Assembly: GCA_026120035.1 (NCBI GenBank)
Contig: JALRME010000022.1
Location: forward strand, 434,001 to 498,000
Source: Coleophoma eucalyptorum
Lineage: Eukaryota > Ascomycota > Leotiomycetes > Helotiales > Dermateaceae
Direction: 5' to 3'
Length of the DNA stretch: 64,000 nucleotides
Below, in pieces: positions 35,474 to 46,140 of this stretch (positions within the stretch are counted from its first letter, which is position 1; every line of letters begins with the position of its first letter). Below the pieces are notes generated by a model. That model was not told the DNA's origin. It searched no databases and saw only the letters and a list, made by a program, of their open reading frames with translations. The translations under genes and the position numbers were made by a program.

Positions 35474-38065
35474 TTAATCAACGACAAAATCTTCCTTGAA
35501 TAATCTAGGTGGTCTTTTAGGTCTGTCAGACTCAGTTATTGTCATTTGAAAGACTGGAGTTGTCCCTGACCTATCCTCAGGGCTGGCAAAATACTGCGAC
35601 CCGGGCCATAGCAGAGGCTCACTCTTAATAACTCGATAGGGCTTCGTCAGAGGAGGTGCGCTTGCATGTGTCAAGAGTTGTAAAGTAGACAAATCAAGCT
35701 CAAACAGCACTGGGATTCCTGGACCTTTGAAAATCACCGGTTCTCCAGTACCATTGTTCGCTGCAATACTCGTTGTACTATCCTTTCTGGCAGACTCAGC
35801 ACGTGCACTTTCCTCGTCGCCGGAAGAATTTTTTCTTTCTGAATAACCTCGATTTTCGGACTCTTCAGTAGATGTATACTCCGAGGGCTTTTCGTAAATG
35901 CTGACTGCTCGTCCAACAATTTGACCGCCGTTGCCAGATCGACGGACAATAGCCACGACATCGGTTTCTGGAAAGAAGCAAACAAGGTCTCCAATCTTTG
36001 TACCATGAGGTACAAAGCACATGTAACCATGTTCTTCAATTGCTATCATGCAATTTTTCGAGGCAATTTTATTCAGATCCTGCTGTGCCTTGGTCCAAAT
36101 GTCTTCAGAGCAGCCTGGGAACCCATTGGGCATCGATATAGATCTTGACTTGGCAGTCTTAAAATCAATTGGGAAGCTGACACGATATTGCCCTCCATAG
36201 TTTCGACAAGCCAAGTCGGTTTCACTGGTGACCTGGATATTTTCCAGACTCGCCAGTCTTTGTTCAATCATAGTACTTCCAAAGTCCAGCTCTGCATCTC
36301 CCGTCCCAGATGGAAAGAGATATGAAATACGACCTTTATAGTCCCCCAGAGCTTTACAAAAGGTTCCTGGTGCAGCTGTTAAGGTTTCATCGGGCCAAGT
36401 GGGAACTTTAGGCTCCTCTGGAGCGCTCGTATTAGCTGATATTGAAGCTGATTTTAGTGAAGGTATTGGGCTTTCTCTGTACCCCGAGAAAACAGTTCGC
36501 TGCCCTGAAACCTTTGCACGGGCTAATGTGAAAGCGGATGGTAGTGAAAGTCGGTTGCGGACCTTTGTGGGAAGACTGAGTCTCTTTGGGTGCCAACGCT
36601 GCGATCTGGACATTTGGGAAGTTCTACCTGCTTCGGAAGGTACAATAATCTCAGTTACCGTCGGGTTCTCTGGGCCGTCTTCGCTTTTGAAGGCTGGAGT
36701 TCCAGCTGCGTTAGGGATAACAGATATTTCCTCGGCTTCGTCGATTTGGAGAGTATCAGCTATATTTGTTAGAGGGCTTTCTGTAAAGCCAAACAAGGAA
36801 TTATCTAATGTCCCGATATCCAGTGTCCCAATGTCGAAATCTGAACGTTTTGCTTCCTCATGGCCTACAGATTCCTGTACATCACATTCAGTGGATGTTG
36901 GGGGTGGCCGTTCCTTCGAAGTTACACGCATACTTTGATGGAATAGCTGGGAAGTACGGATAATCGAGGTAGGAGCGCCTTGTGAAGATAGATACTTTGG
37001 TCGTCTTAGGTAGTCATTAGCATTTTCATGAACACTGTATAAATAACCAAGTCTGTTACTTGCTTCATCTTTGTCGTCGAGATGAGAGAGTACGTGGTGC
37101 CGGAAAAGTAGCCCGCAGAGATCATATCTCGGCATAGAATAGTCAATTGGCACAGCATCGTTGCAGCACTCGCCGGCAAAGCTTCTTAGCCCATATATCT
37201 TGTCTAAGGGGTCCTGACACTTTGCTTTCTCGTAGCGGTAGTAGAGGCTACACAAAGAACGGTCGACTATGTAGTCCTCAATCACATCGCTAGTTTTCCG
37301 GTTCTTCCACTCCCGAACCAATCGAGCTGGCATTGTATCCCTAGCATCTGCATCAAGAGGCAGCCCTTGTGCAATTTCTCCGCGCGCCTCAAACTCAACA
37401 AAGAAGTTGCACAACGTGCTCCATCTTAATTGCTCTGTACCGCACTGGATGCAGATATCCGCAGCCAAAACTAATTCTTGGATGATCCATAGCCGGTCCC
37501 AGTAGCGTCGGCTGCACAAAGTCTTGATTGGTTTCAAAACTTGATCCTCGAAGGTATGCTTCTCATATTCCGGCCATGAGCGATAAGAGAGTAGAAAATC
37601 TGGCATGAGGCTTGACATAGCACGAATCGCCTTGGAACTTGTGTCATTGGAAGGTCCCACCCAAGCAATTACCCTTCGAGCTCCAGTATAGATCTGGCTC
37701 ATCTGAGTAACCTGGCGATTTCGCTCCGTTATGTCAGACTGGTTGATGCATAATGCGTCGACCCATAGAACGCGAAATCTATCGGGTAGCTTGAGTTCGT
37801 GTAAAGCCAGCTCCAGATTTTCTCCCACTCGAAATTCTTGAGTGTCAAGGAGGATAGTAGTCTTATTCTTCTGAGTGCCCCACATATAAGAGAGCGCTTC
37901 ATAACGAGGTTGATCTGACAACTTGAAGTGCCGCATCTCACAGACGACGGCATCGGACCAGGAATGAGGCTGGAGGTAGAGAAGGCGAATCTCATTGGTC
38001 TCGGCGAGAGGATTGTAGATACCTGGTGGCACTTTCTCAGTCGCCAACGTGGCCGCAATTCTCAT
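35474..38065 (-). CDS. HET-domain protein, long C-terminal extension
   Basis: Single-exon frame of 863 aa from an ATG at 38065 (context CACCATGAG); the frame is open further upstream but without an ATG before its stop. HET landmarks are present: RYEALSYMWG, LWVDALCINQSD with RNRQVTQMSQIYTGARRVIAWVG (the last motif is in two parts), then RRYWDRLWIIQELVLA. After about residue 330 comes a long polar, Ser/Thr/Glu-rich stretch, then a canonical HET C-terminal box (GYMCFVPHGTKIGDLVCFF). HET proteins act in non-self recognition and cell death. This gene is head to head with another HET gene only 431 bp away, so the two probably share a promoter region. Confidence 0.9.
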   Translation of the reverse strand: MRIAATLATEKVPPGIYNPLAETNEIRLLYLQPHSWSDAVVCEMRHFKLSDQPRYEALSYMWGTQKNKTTILLDTQEFRVGENLELALHELKLPDRFRVLWVDALCINQSDITERNRQVTQMSQIYTGARRVIAWVGPSNDTSSKAIRAMSSLMPDFLLSYRSWPEYEKHTFEDQVLKPIKTLCSRRYWDRLWIIQELVLAADICIQCGTEQLRWSTLCNFFVEFEARGEIAQGLPLDADARDTMPARLVREWKNRKTSDVIEDYIVDRSLCSLYYRYEKAKCQDPLDKIYGLRSFAGECCNDAVPIDYSMPRYDLCGLLFRHHVLSHLDDKDEASNRLGYLYSVHENANDYLRRPKYLSSQGAPTSIIRTSQLFHQSMRVTSKERPPPTSTECDVQESVGHEEAKRSDFDIGTLDIGTLDNSLFGFTESPLTNIADTLQIDEAEEISVIPNAAGTPAFKSEDGPENPTVTEIIVPSEAGRTSQMSRSQRWHPKRLSLPTKVRNRLSLPSAFTLARAKVSGQRTVFSGYRESPIPSLKSASISANTSAPEEPKVPTWPDETLTAAPGTFCKALGDYKGRISYLFPSGTGDAELDFGSTMIEQRLASLENIQVTSETDLACRNYGGQYRVSFPIDFKTAKSRSISMPNGFPGCSEDIWTKAQQDLNKIASKNCMIAIEEHGYMCFVPHGTKIGDLVCFFPETDVVAIVRRSGNGGQIVGRAVSIYEKPSEYTSTEESENRGYSERKNSSGDEESARAESARKDSTTSIAANNGTGEPVIFKGPGIPVLFELDLSTLQLLTHASAPPLTKPYRVIKSEPLLWPGSQYFASPEDRSGTTPVFQMTITESDRPKRPPRLFKEDFVVD

Positions 38066-38496
38066 GGTGAGCACAGTCCAACGGGAGATATAATCGATAC
38101 CCAAATCTGTGTAGAGCTGGTCTGCCCGCGCCGCCAGTCCCACTGTCGAGGAGCTTTGCGGCTCTTCTTATTAATGGACATGTCGGAACAACGAGGCGAC
38201 TATCGTTAGGCCGGTCTGGTAGGGGTTCAGCCTGACAACTGGAGAACAAGTGGCTGGGTTTTCTAGGCTTTATCGAGTGTTGCAATAGCCCCCAATCTTA
38301 CGTTGTAATGACCCCCATGCTGACATTGAAATATGGAGCACAACCCTACACCGCAACCGAAATAAAGACAGGCTCGACAGGCAATGATTTGGATCCCTGC
38401 TGTTGCTTGCGCCACACAATAATAATACTTTGCCCAATGCTATAACCATCGAAGTATCATCGTTACCACGTCGCCCGTTTCTAGCGACAACATATA
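38066..38496. other. Shared divergent promoter of two HET genes
   Basis: 431 bp between the start codons of two divergent HET-domain genes. No clear TATA box or recognised operator stands out. Confidence 0.55.
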
Positions 38497-40629
38497 ATGC
38501 CTTACAGGAACAACGTGCGAGAGGCCGAGCCTCATGGCTCTTATCGTCGTCCATACCCATCAGAAGCGGAGGCGTACGTTCATAAACCTTTGCAAGACTT
38601 GCGATCCATCAGAGTAGTGATACTAAAGCCTGGGAAGTATTCTGACCCCTTGGAAATTTCCATCATAGAACTGTCGCTGGATGCTCCCGAGGACCGACAA
38701 GACTATTTTGCACTTTCCTATGTTTGGGGCTCTCGCCGTCGTGACCAACCAGTTAAATGCGAAGGGAAGTCCCATTATGTCACGAAGAACTGCGACGATG
38801 CCCTTCGCAGCTTTCGGTGGGAGGACAAGCCTACACATGTTTGGGTGGATTGTATCTGTATTGATCAGTCATCAAGTGAGAGTAGTAGGCTGGAGCAGAA
38901 TAATCATGTGAGATTGATGGGGGAGATTTATCACAGCGCAAAATGTGTATATGCTTGGCTCGGGGAGGCCAGTAACGACGAGGTTCTTGCCATGAGATAT
39001 CTCGAAGATCTTGGGGATGGGCCTCGTCCACACTCTAACGCTGTGAAACAATTCATCGCACGTCCATGGCAGAAGCACAATGAGACCAAAAAGCGCAATA
39101 AGTGGCTGGGCGATTTACGGGTGCTAAATAGTCTGGGCACCTTCCTTCTATATTATCAAATACTAACAATGCTGATAGAAAGAGTGAATACCACAACTGA
39201 CGAATTACCTTTGGATTTCTTGTACAATAATCCCTGGCAGTTCCGCATCTGGACTCTTCAGGAGATAGCTATGGCAAGTAATTGTATACTATACTATAAC
39301 GACCTCACCAATAGACCTTCCTTCGTCAACTGGATGTATATAAGGGAAGGAGCACAGCTTTACTACAACTACTGTTCTAACCTTGAAGTGGATGGGGCCC
39401 TAGTAATTGGATACCATTACATTGAATTAAGAACCTGGTTATATATGTTTCTACATCCTTTCCGCAAGGAAAGAAGACCGGCGGACGACAATCAAGTACT
39501 TGCCAGATATCTTAAGCTTATGCCAGATATCCACGCTTCCAAACCTATAGATAAAATCTACGGGTTCTACTCTATCCTCTGTACTATTGGAATCACTCTT
39601 CCGGATCCGGATTATTCAAAATCAATAGAGCTAGTGTATGAAGAGTTGGCTCTAGCTGTGATGAAAAAGACAAACTCGCTACAGAACTTGAGGTTGATAC
39701 CCACAGCTCAGAACAGATTACGTGCCCTCCCTTCCTGGGTTCCGGATTGGGATTTGAATGATGGAATGCCTTACCTCCAGAAAGCTGATGAATTATACGG
39801 AAGGACAGAAAAGATTGAATCCCCTCAACAAGGACAGCTTCAGCTCCTAGGGAAAGAGATAGACATGATCCGACTCCGGGCCGACGCAACTTTCGAGGCA
39901 AGCACATCACCTTGGAAAGTGTATCTGGATGACGATGCTGAAAGCTTCCCGGAAGGAACTTTAAACCAGTATAGAGACGAATTGCTTTTCATATCAGTAC
40001 TGAGAGACTGGTTGTACTTTTCGAGAGACCTGCGTTCTTACCCAGGTAATCTATCGGTGATAGAAGTTTTTCAAATGATGTTGTTACAGTCGTCGCACTT
40101 GACTCCCGATGAGAATAGAGCTATGGACTTTGTCTGCAACATGCTCCAATACCCAGAGTATCGTTACGAAGATGCAATCAAACATGCTACCGCGCTTGCT
40201 CGTAGGCTGGAAGGAAAGGACGAAGCCATGGATATTCCCTGGACGGACGACGTTCGATTGCGCATGATTACTTTGCTCGCGCTGGATGCCGTGGAACCAC
40301 CATCCGGCATTTTGTCGTGGAATCAATGGGAAGAATTTCAACCCCGTCTAACCTTGAGATCTCGGTTCAATCTTATAAGAAACCGAGCTTTCTTCTTTAC
40401 CGGCAAAGGGTACATGGGTACGGGGCCGTATATGATTGAGGAGAATGATCGGATTATCCTTTTTCAAGGTACTACCGAGCCTATGATCGTTAGGCCAACT
40501 AAAAACCTTCACCAATTTGAACTCATCGGCCCTGCCTTCATCCCGGGTCTTGTGAAACCCTATGATCAGGAAAAAGACATTAGACAAGAGAACAGCGAGC
40601 ACGAATTAGTCTCCTATACCATTGTGTAA
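38497..40629 (+). CDS. HET-domain protein
   Basis: Single-exon frame of 710 aa. HET motifs: DYFALSYVWGS near residue 74, HVWVDCICIDQSS near 115, LMGEIYHSAKCVYAWLGEAS, and WQFRIWTLQEIAMASN near 255. The middle has the usual DKIYGFYSIL segment and LPSWVPDWDL. The C-terminus carries the typical substrate-like box AFFFTGKGYMGTGP..EENDRIILFQG. The motif variants (CICIDQ, WTLQEI) differ from those of the neighbouring HET gene, so they are not recent duplicates. Expected role: trigger or sensor of incompatibility cell death. Confidence 0.92.
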   Translation: MPYRNNVREAEPHGSYRRPYPSEAEAYVHKPLQDLRSIRVVILKPGKYSDPLEISIIELSLDAPEDRQDYFALSYVWGSRRRDQPVKCEGKSHYVTKNCDDALRSFRWEDKPTHVWVDCICIDQSSSESSRLEQNNHVRLMGEIYHSAKCVYAWLGEASNDEVLAMRYLEDLGDGPRPHSNAVKQFIARPWQKHNETKKRNKWLGDLRVLNSLGTFLLYYQILTMLIERVNTTTDELPLDFLYNNPWQFRIWTLQEIAMASNCILYYNDLTNRPSFVNWMYIREGAQLYYNYCSNLEVDGALVIGYHYIELRTWLYMFLHPFRKERRPADDNQVLARYLKLMPDIHASKPIDKIYGFYSILCTIGITLPDPDYSKSIELVYEELALAVMKKTNSLQNLRLIPTAQNRLRALPSWVPDWDLNDGMPYLQKADELYGRTEKIESPQQGQLQLLGKEIDMIRLRADATFEASTSPWKVYLDDDAESFPEGTLNQYRDELLFISVLRDWLYFSRDLRSYPGNLSVIEVFQMMLLQSSHLTPDENRAMDFVCNMLQYPEYRYEDAIKHATALARRLEGKDEAMDIPWTDDVRLRMITLLALDAVEPPSGILSWNQWEEFQPRLTLRSRFNLIRNRAFFFTGKGYMGTGPYMIEENDRIILFQGTTEPMIVRPTKNLHQFELIGPAFIPGLVKPYDQEKDIRQENSEHELVSYTIV

Positions 40630-41555
40630 ATCTAATCTGTTCACCATTATATGTGCTGGTCAAGACGCCCTTGAATTCAACCAAGGTATACGTTTTTGAT
40701 AACCACTTGGTAGGAAATCTCGCATTAGACCAAGGGGTACGTTCGTGCTCTAACGGTAAGAAGGTGGTGGTATCACCGTCTTCAAAGCGAGTCTGAGTTT
40801 ACCTACCTCGATAGAGGAAGCGGGCGCAAGACATCACGGACAATCGATGGAGGTCTTCTCTGGCATCAGAATTTACTATCGATGATGGAAGTGATTTACC
40901 AACAATTGTGCACGTGGGATATATATGACGCCAACGATCTTGCAGATGCTTCTTCTTCGCTACCACACTATATCATTCCTACGCGACAGCTTCTAAGATT
41001 TCTCCAGGTCCAGATTACGAAGTACTGCTTCCTCTTTTAGAAATTTCTTGCACATACCACCGAACACATTTACTACCTGAGACGACGATCATGGTCATCG
41101 CATTGCGAGCGCTTCGATTCTGCTATGGTAGTAGCTTGCTCGACCGGGAATTACTATTGTCCAGACATCGCTTGGAGAAAACTCTTGATATGCAAAAGAA
41201 TGTTGAGAGGCGTGATCGGCTATTTATTGCTAAAGTTCAGCTGGGTCACACGACGGCTTGCCGCACCACATGGTGAGAATATCTTGGTATAGTGATTCTC
41301 TCAAAGACTCTATCGGTAAAGGCTGTGGTCATATTATTAAGAGGTAAAATCATCTGTTCCAAAATGTATTCAGCTTTACATACAAATCTCTGCAGCATAC
41401 GAGTATCTGAATATCAAGTAGATATTGCCCCTCAAGTTGAAACCATTAATATGACTATTAGTACCAGGTTTGTTTGGGGTTTAAACTGCTATTAGCTCTT
41501 CCAAAACAACAAAGTAGTGTCCTCTATTGGAATATACTGAAAGTGCTTGGCTTAA
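40630..41555. other. Convergent intergenic region
   Basis: About 0.9 kb between the HET stop and the MACPF-lectin stop. A pyrimidine-rich leader precedes an ATG at 41091 with a 61-codon frame, but the peptide has no recognisable features and I do not call it. Confidence 0.5.
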
Positions 41556-44500
41556 CTACTGGATTGCAAGATACGCAGCACTGACGCAACTCCATACATT
41601 CACGTCGTACTTTCCAACGGTAGCCCTGAATCCAGTAGGAGTAATATTGCTTGCCTTTGACTTTACTCGGACATCCTCGTGGGGTGGGACATCAATGTGC
41701 TGCAATGCCATGAATACCTCTGGGGCTTTGGTAAAGATTCCGGGAGGAAAACCGATATCTATCGGTGGTGCGTCGGCCATCTTGTCATCAACACCTGGAG
41801 AAACTATACCACTAGTGATACCCTTGGCCGATGAATCGTACGCAAGCCATCCGGCCTTTGCATGGAAGAGGCATGTGTCAGCCCAAGTACTAATGATGAG
41901 TAAGAAACCCTCATTTGTGATACCCTCCACCCTAGTTTCGATCCGGCGATTTGTTGGTGTGCTGAGATTATCCAAGTCGATTCCTTCAAGCCAGCAAAGC
42001 ACTTGAGGTGGCTGTGAGTACGGCTTGCTAAATTTAATGTAACAGGAAAGTTTTTCTTCTTTCCCACCACGGTCTCTTCTCCACTCTCTGGTGCTTGCTA
42101 GAACATCCGTGTCAAAGGAGCCAGTCTGGATATTATACGATGCTGCGCTTGGTAGTTTCATCCACGCAGCATCGCCATCCCACAGAATAAAAGGCTTCCA
42201 TGTCCAGACCGAGACTTCGACTTCTGACGCAGTGACTCTATCTTTCCCGCTCCAAACACGAAGACAGCTCGCTTTGTCCTGGCGTATTAGGCTTAAGCCT
42301 TGGATGACTGCTGGCACCTCTGCGCAAGTGCCGCCGTAAGGGAAAACTTGTTGCTTACGTCTCTCCATGCCCCCACTTTGCCCCCAGGTTTTATCCGCAC
42401 TTCCTGGCATACCGGTTGTTGTTACAGTTCCTGCACGAGGCCTTTGCGTCTCATGGACGTCCTGGACTATCTCCACCACCTCTTGGTTGGGAGACTGGTA
42501 TGACTTAATCAGTTCTACAATTCGATCGTTAGAGTTCTCGGTCTGACTTACCGGATCCATATTACCCCAAATGAGGCCTAGCCGCCAGATACCCTCTGAT
42601 GCTTTCCCAGTTTCACCGTCCCGACTACGCCCCCAAAATCCACGGATTGAGGCCTTCTCCATTGGAGGATCATAGTCAAAAACTGAAATAATTTTATATG
42701 TCAAACCACCTCGTACGGTTTCTGTTGAGGATCCAGCCGATGTATAATCAGCGGCTTGACCAAGAAGACTTCTACCTCGGTTTGTATGTAATCGTAGGGC
42801 TGTGACTCGCCCTTCTGTAGTGCCAGACAACACTCCGATTTCAATGGAGCAAGCAACAAGCTTCTCTTTTGCACCCAGACCCGTTAGTGACATTTTAGTA
42901 GAACCAGTAGAAGTACTACCACGAGATAGCACCAACCCATTGTTGTACTTAGTACGGAGGGCAGAAACTGCTCCATTTGCAATCTCAACACTGATCTCAG
43001 ACACAATGAAGTTGGGCTTGAAAAATTCAATATTGTTAAATACCTGTCCTTCCTTGGTGGAACCGCAAGGCGCTGTCAGGCGGACAGTATCACCTAATGC
43101 TGGCTGTTCTTTTATAATCGCGTCAAGGGCTGCTTGCTCGTCCATATCAATATCATTATCTGGTGCGAGGAGTTTTGGATGCTTGGCTGCCGCTGCTGCC
43201 GCTGCAGCGTTCTTGTCTGGCTCAACAGCAAAACCACTCAGCGGTATTTCTGGAGGTTGAACCTTTAAGACGATTTTCTAGACGTGTTTTAGAGCGATTA
43301 TTGCAAAATTTAATCGGTGACAGTGTACTAACGGGTAATCTTTCACGGAATGTGAGCGGAGCCTGGAAAGGCTCGACACGGTTGAGATCTGTAGCCAAGC
43401 TTGGATTTTTGGTGATCTCATCAACCTGCAAGTATAGTCAGAATGATACGATATAGTACTGGCACTTTTTACTACTTTCCTCTACAACAATCTTCGTCAT
43501 CTCTTTTCTCGCATCGCGTTTAGCCTTGTCTAGAGATGCAAGTGATTTTTCGAATGGCTGTATCGCAGCCTTGCTCTTTCCGTCAGATATTGGATCAGGA
43601 TCACCAGGGTTGGCGCTCGTTATAGAGTTTGTTTCCTCTAGAAATTTACTAGTGCCAGATTGAATTTCGGCAATATTAATACCGATTGTCTTGTAAATCT
43701 ATGGCATATGTATTAGTATGATACTTCAGTACCGGAGCGCGTCCAACTCACGGCCTTATACTCCATGTAGCTCTCCATAAGAGAGTTAGTATACATAGTA
43801 GCATTTTCATACTGTAATGGACTGATACTCGGTGTCTTTGTTGCTATATAGCTACGAAGACTCTCATACTTGGTGAGAATTGCGTTAGTTCGCTGGGGTG
43901 TCACAGCAACAAGATCTGGAAAACGAGCCGCCGCGTCAGTCAGTGAATCGATATCCCAAGGCTGATCCATCGGTTTTATATTGCCACCTCCACACCAGCT
44001 AACTTGGATGGTAGTCTCGGTATTGTTCGCGATGTTCTTTTTAGCAATATCAACGTTTGCTTGGGCGCTGATCTCAGCAGCACCGGCAGTAGTTAAGGCT
44101 ACCTTAGCTTCGGCTTGGATATTTGTCAATTTCGCCTTACTTAGAACTTTCATGCTAACAACAGCATTAAATTCACCGCCCTCTTGAAATCCTACATATG
44201 TCTTAGTAATTCTCTCAATTATCAACACTAAATTCCCTATGATTTACTCACCAGAGATAAATGAGTCACCATAGACTTGATTGAATCGCTCTTGGGTGTT
44301 TACAGACGCGAGAGAGTTATATACTAATGCATCCTTGTAGTTGATTGACTGGTTGATGACCTTGACGCTAATGTAAAAGTTGAGATCACTTTCTTTAAAT
44401 TTGTCTGAATCAATGAAAGCTCCACGACCAGATCCACCGATAGTTCCATATTTGATGGAGAGTGAGCCCGATATGTTCATATCGTCGGTAATATCGCTGA

Positions 44501-45410
44501 TCCATTTAGCAAATGTGATACAAATCGAATAGATGGCATACCTTAGCTTATCGACAAACTTGGAGGTATAGGTGACTATCTATAGAGGGTGTGAGTAGAT
44601 TTGAAAGTCTAAATGAAATATTCTATAACTTTGAAGAATTTACTGCTATAAGTATAGATTTTATTCGGTCTTAATGATTGAAGTTATAAGATATAGCTTA
44701 CCTGACTACATCCCCGTCGCCCAGTAGCATCATAACTCCACGTTGCTGTTTTGGTCAATCTCTTTCTTACTGCTGGGTCATCATAGCCGAACTTCTCCCG
44801 CTTAAGAGCTTCCATTTGATCTAATGTATAGGCTTTCAAATTGGCTGCAGCGGTAGCTCTGCCTTCAGCTCTTTTGCGTGCAAGTGCGTCCTTTGCTGAC
44901 GTCTTCTTCTCTTCTACCAGCCGCTTCTCCTTGACTTTTGGATCTTCGGCCTCTGTCACCTTGGCCAAATCTGTGGTGTCCTTCGTATCTGCTTCTAAAG
45001 CTTCTTCTTCGGGGATAGCTTCATTTTCAGGCTTCTCACCTTCAAGGGGATCTTTTTCTGCCTCTGGAGTTTCAATAAAATCGTCAACACTCTCCAAAGT
45101 TACAACAGAATCACGTGTTCGGCTTATATCCTGGCTGGGCGGTTTATCGCCCTCTTCAGCTAGTCGTTCGAGCATTGCAACTTCAAGTTGCACCTCTTTT
45201 TCTCGATTCCAAGCACTGGGACGTCCCAAATTTGCAGCCAGGCCGCTCATTGTCTGTCCGTCATTGGTAAGGACATTTTCAGACCTTCCAGGATCGACTA
45301 TAACAGCATCGTCGATACAGATTTGTTGGGTGTAGGAATTAAAGCCTTGGCCTGTTCTCAAGTTAGAATCATTAAAGATAGAGTAAATAATAACGCATAC
45401 CAATTCGCAT
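41556..45410 (-). CDS. MACPF perforin-like protein fused to jacalin-like and two H-type lectin domains
   Basis: Eight minus-strand exons: 45401-45410, 44702-45351, 44542-44579, 44252-44496, 43752-44191, 43486-43698, 43333-43425, 41556-43262; total 1131 aa with all phases consistent. Residues about 70-190 are Glu/Lys-rich and probably coiled or disordered. The MACPF part spans about 215-460, with the signature Y-G-x-x-F-x6-G-G split by an intron at residue 315. A linker with an eight-Ala run follows near 575. A jacalin-like fold lies about 620-800 (KYNNGLVLSRG, GFWGRSRDGE). Two H-type lectin domains end the protein (GFLLIISTWADTC near 1030; the second to the C-terminus). No signal peptide is visible, so it may act inside the cell or leave by another route. 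MACPF proteins oligomerise into membrane pores; lectin domains would select glycans. The first 10-bp exon and the exon 6 donor (GTAGAG) are the least certain parts. Confidence 0.8.
43185..43210 (-). repeat. Poly-Ala codon repeat (GCN)8 in the MACPF-lectin gene
   Basis: Mixed GCA/GCG/GCC alanine codons encode a run of eight Ala in the linker between the pore-former and lectin halves. Mixed codons indicate selection for Ala rather than recent slippage. Confidence 0.8.
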
Positions 45411-46140
45411 TGCATTGTTATATGGGGCAAGTAGAAGAGACATGTTGATGTCTCTTAACTACAGTTTCAATTGGTTGCAAAACTCAATGATGTTTGGTTT
45501 TCTTTTTGTAGATACAAAAATTAAGATGGCAGTCAATAGATATTTCCGAACTGATAAAGATAAAAGGGGAGTGAAACACATATTTATAATTTTGCACCCC
45601 CAAACTTGTAAGGCATGGGGTATAAAATAAAAGTAGACGTGAATAGAGCATTGCCTTTAAAAATAAACCAACACAAATACTTTGGTTCAATAGTCAAAGG
45701 CTATGTGTAGCGTACCCTTTAAGGAATGCTTTAATAATTGTGTATGACACATCTGGTAGCGGCTGAAAACTCTAGTAAAGCCATTTCAGCAATAATTTGG
45801 GCCAAAGCCAGGCTGAATTAATGCATTCCAATAATATTTGTATACTTATAGACGGGTTAATTCGGAGCCCAGCCGCCTATAGTCTCCTTTGGATTATTTG
45901 TCACCAATTGCCTTTAAAATACCTTGTTCGAGGTTAAAGGATAGTAAGGACACGAGCCATGGTTCCCGGCATAGATTGAGTGGTTTGAATTTAGTAAATT
46001 GGACTCCTGGAAAATAAATAGTATAAAATAGAATAAACAGAAAATACGAATTTTGTTATTCGGATTCTTCAATTATCATATCTACAAGCTCACAGATCTC
46101 ATCAATAAAGAAACTTCAACAGTTTATCAACAAGAGCATC
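45411..46140. other. Divergent promoter of the two MACPF-family genes
   Basis: 730 bp, A+T-rich, between the two start codons. A TATA-like element lies at 46022. No other motif was recognised. Confidence 0.6.
46022..46030 (+). promoter_or_regulatory. TATA-like element of the plus-strand MACPF-family gene
   Basis: TATAAAATA lies 119 bp before the ATG at 46141, a plausible distance for a fungal core promoter. Confidence 0.4.

Noticed and set aside
37928..38209. Plus-strand frame across the start of the minus-strand HET gene
   Set aside because: Antisense shadow of the HET N-terminus, with no features of its own.
41091..41276. 61-codon frame with a pyrimidine-rich leader after the second HET gene
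   Set aside because: Leader is suggestive, but the peptide is short, unrecognised and followed by A+T-rich DNA.
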